A stretch of 6,991 bases of DNA. Origin: an uncultured Gammaproteobacteria bacterium. Lineage in GTDB: Bacteria > Pseudomonadota > Gammaproteobacteria > Coxiellales > Coxiellaceae. The stretch is from NCBI GenBank assembly GCA_903870185.1, contig CAIQCE010000182.1, positions 1 through 6,991 of the forward strand, written 5' to 3'. Position 1 is the first letter of the stretch; every line of letters begins with the position of its first letter. The notes under the pieces were generated by a model. The model saw nothing but the letters and a program-made list of their open reading frames with translations, searched no databases and was not told the DNA's origin. Shown piece by piece: positions 6,801-6,991 of this stretch. Made by a program: the position numbers and the translations under genes.

Positions 6801-6989
6801 TACTTTAGCGTATAAAACAGCACTTTTATTGCCAAGCCAAAGTAAGCTATCCCCTGGCTCATTAGTGCGAAGTCTTTCGAGATAAGCTAAGAAAATGTCT
6901 TTTCTCTTACAATAATTCTCAAAGTCCGTTTGTTGTTGCTTAAGTATTAAATGAGCTCGTTTCAAGTAATCTGCACTAGCCGTATAACC
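3..6989 (-). CDS. Giant modular protein, partial at both ends (2,329 codons in window)
   Basis: One minus-strand frame is open from edge to edge without a stop, so both the start and the stop lie outside. The first in-frame Met in the window is residue 272 (6174-6176), after a recognisable domain, so translation must start beyond position 6991. Order of parts: OTU-like protease remnant (1-112), acidic repeat (118-155), Pro/Ser linker (189-250), charged helical repeats (251-813), two alpha-CTD-like HhH modules (816-897, 935-1013), two blocks each made of a conserved 48-residue motif, hydrophobic Gly/Ala-rich segments and a Pro/Ala linker (1085-1588, 1589-2036), and an unrecognised C-terminal region (2037-2329). 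No signal peptide can be judged because the N-terminus is missing. I do not recognise the whole protein as a named family. A secreted effector or toxin of a host-associated bacterium is the likeliest role, by inference from the OTU-like part and the modular layout. The existence of the frame is very sure; the role is not. Confidence 0.95.
882..1190 (-). other. Pro/Ser/Ala-rich linker, residues 1934-2036
   Basis: About 100 residues are dominated by Pro, Ala, Ser and Thr. They begin PGAPPSAPPPPPSSGPAP, pass through a short Arg/Gly run (ARGRGRA) and several Pro-Thr/Pro-Ala alternations, and end in a Ser/Gly/His stretch before NPLGD. It is a disordered tether in front of the C-terminal region and parallels the Pro/Ala linker of block 1. 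Confidence 0.8.
972..1028 (-). repeat. PAPAP-x-AA-x-PKP repeat, copy 2 (residues 1988-2006)
   Basis: The sequence reads PAPAPRAAVPKPTDPKANS. It matches copy 1 at 14 of 19 positions, counted by eye, and lies at the equivalent place in the second linker, supporting a duplicated block layout. Confidence 0.65.
1191..1547 (-). other. Block 2 region after the hydrophobic segments, residues 1815-1933
   Basis: A Gly/Ser/Ala-rich stretch (1815-1848) leads to a likely folded part with helices (TVQQSAWQSFVDSLEG, 1851-1866; LAQDLIHVGRVVRDSIL, 1901-1917; AGIAAFVEALF, 1923-1933). In between lies LGSFGSEGAATSSDLDVLM (1875-1893), which superficially resembles the nucleotidyltransferase GS...DhD signature. 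No family can be assigned. Confidence 0.5.
1548..1829 (-). other. Gly/Ala-rich hydrophobic segments of block 2, residues 1721-1814
   Basis: KNPQGVHRTFGAIAVLGAGY (1719 onward) resembles KNPVVHFIGVGAAIVGGA of block 1. A polar gap is followed by a long hydrophobic stretch from Tyr1753 to Gly1799, with VMGGAFLGAGYFASAAA, a turn containing Cys1773 and Cys1783, and MLGATVAGGVFGAMGG. Two or three glycine-zipper helices are plausible, with the Pro-Cys/Pro-Ala-Cys turn between them. Membrane insertion is an inference from composition. Confidence 0.62.
1830..2081 (-). other. Block 2 polar region, residues 1637-1720
   Basis: A charged, probably helical region follows the second motif: RISDRYYRTLAELVGKGELD, FPGDWTPSAERTLNDLWRSG, a His/Gln/Ser turn, then RIGDSVARGADRVGSWAIKN leading into the hydrophobic part. 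It occupies the place of the Ser/Lys-rich stretch in block 1 but is longer and not clearly homologous. No named family is recognised. Confidence 0.5.
2082..2225 (-). repeat. Conserved 48-residue motif, copy 2 (residues 1589-1636)
   Basis: This is the same motif as at 3594-3737, differing at four residues (Ser/Pro after EGRG, Val/Gly after MACDM, and Asn-Thr/Ser-Ser before NVI). Both copies keep MSDPVDTG, PPNKKGPSTKAPTR and MACDM. Sequence on both sides is far less similar, so the motif stands out as an island of identity. Confidence 0.93.
2226..2282 (-). repeat. PAPAP-x-AA-x-PKP repeat, copy 1 (residues 1570-1588)
   Basis: The sequence reads PAPAPQAAIPKPAAPKAAS. It closes the block 1 linker immediately before the second 48-residue motif, and is matched by PAPAPRAAVPKPTDPKANS near the end of block 2. 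Confidence 0.7.
2269..2316 (-). repeat. Hexanucleotide microsatellite coding Pro-Ala repeats
   Basis: Eight degenerate six-base units of the plus-strand form GGxGCx (six of them GGAGCC/GGAGCT/GGGGCT or one base different) lie end to end and encode alternating Pro and Ala at about residues 1559-1574. Copy-number change by whole units would keep the reading frame and alter tether length. Confidence 0.8.
2493..2588 (-). repeat. Ala-rich helical unit 2, residues 1468-1499
   Basis: The unit reads TPEQMRAGLKQLAAAVAASP, then EVATAAEIAGTL. It aligns with unit 1 through the first 27 residues without a gap. The two DNA copies are clearly diverged, unlike the 48-residue motif, so this duplication is older or under weaker constraint. 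Confidence 0.65.
2775..2879 (-). repeat. Ala-rich helical unit 1, residues 1371-1405
   Basis: The unit reads TPAQAREGLASLGAAVASSP and then a second Ala-rich helix ending AGLSGL. It pairs with a second unit 97 codons further on: TP-x-Q-x-R-x-GL, AAVA and SP fall in the same places. Pro/Ala runs lie before it and after the pair, so it looks like a short helical hairpin on flexible tethers. Confidence 0.65.
2946..3230 (-). other. Block 1 region after the hydrophobic segments, residues 1254-1348
   Basis: This is a moderately hydrophobic, Gly/Ala/Val-rich stretch with likely amphipathic helices (VDTAWQTVGHVGSVVANYYG, 1264-1283; GGIVKQFGLVFASEE, 1289-1303). It ends with several His and Tyr residues (FHYSKGDSGLGHHYRFGG) just before the first Pro/Ala run. 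No family is recognised. Confidence 0.5.
3383..3389 (-). repeat. Seven-base A run within the coding frame
   Basis: The coding strand reads CTT AAA AAA ACG (residues 1200-1203), only 19 bases downstream of the G9 run in the direction of translation. It is a second possible slippage site, although A7 is common in moderately AT-rich genes. Confidence 0.85.
3409..3417 (-). repeat. Nine-base G run within the coding frame (C9 on the plus strand)
   Basis: The coding strand reads GTG GGG GGG GGT at residues 1191-1194. Loss of one G brings in TGA at 3374-3376; gain of one brings in TAA at 3388-3390. Runs of this length are typical slippage sites in phase-variable bacterial surface and effector genes. 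Confidence 0.9.
3594..3737 (-). repeat. Conserved 48-residue motif, copy 1 (residues 1085-1132)
   Basis: The motif opens VVFKMSDPVDTGPSGEGRG and continues through a Pro/Lys-rich part (PPNKKGPSTKAPTR) to MACDM and NVI. It matches copy 2, exactly 504 codons away, at 44 of 48 residues. Aligned over 144 bases (3595-3738 against 2083-2226) the DNA differs at 9 positions by my count, with identical runs of 52 and 47 bases. It marks the start of the first of two large blocks. Confidence 0.93.
3738..3950 (-). other. Linker region, residues 1014-1084
   Basis: A Pro/Ser/Ala-rich stretch joins the second HhH module to the first conserved 48-residue motif. It contains SAYASEATAVRF and a Pro/Ser-rich part (LPVPSSSGKPS). 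It is probably disordered; no motif is recognised. Confidence 0.5.
3951..4187 (-). other. RNA polymerase alpha-CTD-like HhH module 2, residues 935-1013
   Basis: This is a tandem paralogue of the preceding module: TLEELL, a basic helix (YKKRLRLVFGEYGL, 950-963), VGDFLERVSVRELRRVPCFG (972-991), PKSLEKLDGLF and the ending VGIETGWKG. The hairpin keeps Gly991, Lys993 and Ser994, matching Gly296, Lys298 and Ser299 of E. coli RpoA. The two modules share FLExVSxRxLRxxP, a hairpin Gly-x-Lys, and the end IETGWK, and are separated by a 37-residue Ala/Lys-rich linker. This one looks closer to canonical alpha-CTD than module 1. Confidence 0.72.
4299..4544 (-). other. RNA polymerase alpha-CTD-like HhH module 1, residues 816-897
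   Basis: The module reads TLQDVL, a basic helix (LLRRLRYAFKHLGF, 836-849), HFLEEVSLRDLRETPNCGAK (858-877) and a closing helix ending IETGWKDIP. The Escherichia coli alpha C-terminal domain has [20 protein letters not shown] and ends LSLGMRLENWPP, so the TPN-x-G-x-K hairpin, the following helix and the Trp-containing tail all correspond. In RpoA this fold binds UP-element DNA and activators. Here Gly875 and Lys877 match the DNA-contacting Gly296 and Lys298, while Ser299 is replaced by Ala878. The fold call is fairly sure; DNA binding is only a possibility, since such folds also bind proteins. Confidence 0.7.
4677..4808 (-). repeat. Helix-pair module copy D, residues 728-771
   Basis: DPKLVAM (747-753) is followed at the same distance as in copy A by FKKYC (758-762), then REAFEVEER. 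The last 14 residues match copy C's second helix at 7 of 14 positions (counted by eye), including Phe, Cys, Phe-Glu and the final Arg. Confidence 0.6.
4938..5066 (-). repeat. Helix-pair module copy C, residues 642-684
   Basis: Both helices carry the motif: YYRHCLEKFKLR (648-659) and FEKQCLAEFELEYR (671-684). The two halves resemble each other (aromatic-x-x-x-Cys-Leu-x-x-Phe), which suggests that the pair arose from a single duplicated helix. Confidence 0.6.
5439..5564 (-). repeat. Helix-pair module copy B, residues 476-517
   Basis: The first helix has VVDYLIREYELI (479-490) and the second has IIKDYLRYCLET (505-516), with the motif Y509-L-R-Y-C513. The connector has no DPKL box. This is the most divergent of the four units and was assigned by helix pattern and spacing. 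Confidence 0.45.
5790..5921 (-). repeat. Helix-pair module copy A, residues 357-400
   Basis: The first helix carries FEDFYLKEFESR (361-372). A connector with DPKLGAM (375-381) leads to a second helix with FENHC (386-390) and a basic tail. The DPKL-x-AM box and its 11-residue spacing to the Phe are repeated exactly in copy D. In the first helix the place of the usual Cys is taken by Tyr365. Confidence 0.6.
6240..6524 (-). other. Short domain plus Pro/Ser-rich linker, residues 156-250
   Basis: Residues 156-188 are a mixed hydrophobic stretch containing VFYVKTSGGDYSFFDLEP, which could form a few strands; it matches nothing I recognise. Residues 189-250 are rich in Pro, Ser, Ala and Glu (for example PLPSAPSSSPSEPGAA) and look like a flexible linker between the acidic tract and the helical region that follows. 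No cleavage or binding motif stands out. Confidence 0.6.
6525..6638 (-). repeat. Acidic DSE-type repeat, residues 118-155
   Basis: Of 38 residues, 23 are Asp or Glu. Three degenerate tandem units are visible: EEDDSEAEEE, EETDSEGEEE and EDDSEVEVE. Each holds a Ser followed by Glu-x-Glu, which fits the simple casein kinase 2 consensus S-x-x-E. The stretch directly follows the OTU-like part and is almost certainly disordered. Such tracts can bind basic proteins or be phosphorylated in a eukaryotic host; neither can be shown from sequence. Confidence 0.85.
6654..6989 (-). other. OTU-like cysteine protease domain, C-terminal half (residues 1-112)
   Basis: OTU proteases cleave ubiquitin or ubiquitin chains with a Cys/His catalytic pair (often plus Asp/Asn). 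The C-terminal half of the family typically shows an acidic/aromatic helix ending in YLExMR, then W-G before a helix, a short PIxVY strand, and a final strand with the catalytic His followed by an aromatic residue. The same order is seen here: FLAYLERLR at 33-41, W51-L-G53, a helix, FPLYIW at 66-71, PPI at 95-97, and T106-H107-Y108-N109 as the candidate catalytic His (codon 6669-6671). The catalytic Cys, normally in a GDGxC-like motif near the domain start, would lie upstream of 6991 and cannot be seen. OTU effectors are known in Chlamydiae and Legionella. The assignment is by pattern only, so it is moderately sure; activity cannot be judged. Confidence 0.6.
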
Positions 6990-6991
6990 CA

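Noticed and set aside
6909..6923. A further F-x-x-x-C motif, FENYC, at residues 23-27
   Set aside because: It lies inside the OTU-like region and its following sequence fits that fold better than the helix-pair repeats; the match to FENHC is probably coincidence.
1..6991. CRISPR array, tRNA, rRNA, terminator or mobile element
   Set aside because: The repeats present are codon-phased and lie in coding sequence. There are no evenly spaced short repeats with unique spacers, no cloverleaf, and no transposase or terminal inverted repeats that I can see.

Overview
The window is a single protein-coding region. Read on the minus strand, in the frame whose first complete codon is at 6989..6987, all 2,329 codons are open with no stop. 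The frame runs off both ends, so neither the true start nor the true stop is inside. There is no intergenic DNA, RNA gene, CRISPR array, insertion sequence, promoter or terminator that I can support. Residue n below is numbered from the first codon in the window and lies at plus-strand positions 6990-3n to 6992-3n.

The product is a very large modular protein. In N- to C-terminal order (falling coordinates) it holds: (1) the C-terminal half of what looks like an OTU-family cysteine protease (deubiquitinase) domain, residues 1-112; (2) an acidic Asp/Ser/Glu repeat, 118-155; (3) a Pro/Ser-rich linker, 189-250; (4) a charged helical region, 251-813, with four divergent copies of a helix-pair module, most carrying an [F/Y]-x-x-x-C motif; (5) two copies, 816-897 and 935-1013, of a helix-hairpin-helix module closely resembling the C-terminal domain of RNA polymerase alpha; (6) two successive blocks (1085-1588 and 1589-2036), each opening with an almost identical 48-residue motif, continuing into Gly/Ala-rich hydrophobic segments and ending in a Pro/Ala-rich linker; (7) an unrecognised, apparently globular C-terminal region, 2037-2329, cut by the window edge.

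The organism is probably a bacterium: one huge intron-free frame, moderate GC by eye (not computed). A putative deubiquitinase on a giant, partly disordered, repeat-rich protein suggests a host-associated intracellular lineage such as chlamydia-like bacteria or Legionellales. OTU proteases are known as effectors in both groups. This is inference; no taxonomic marker is present, and a large DNA virus cannot be excluded.

A reasonable working model is a secreted multidomain effector or toxin: an ubiquitin-directed protease at one end, possible DNA- or protein-binding HhH modules in the middle, membrane-interacting glycine-zipper helices, and an unknown domain at the other end. A nine-base G run in the first hydrophobic segment could switch everything downstream off by slippage, since both alternative frames stop within about 15 codons.
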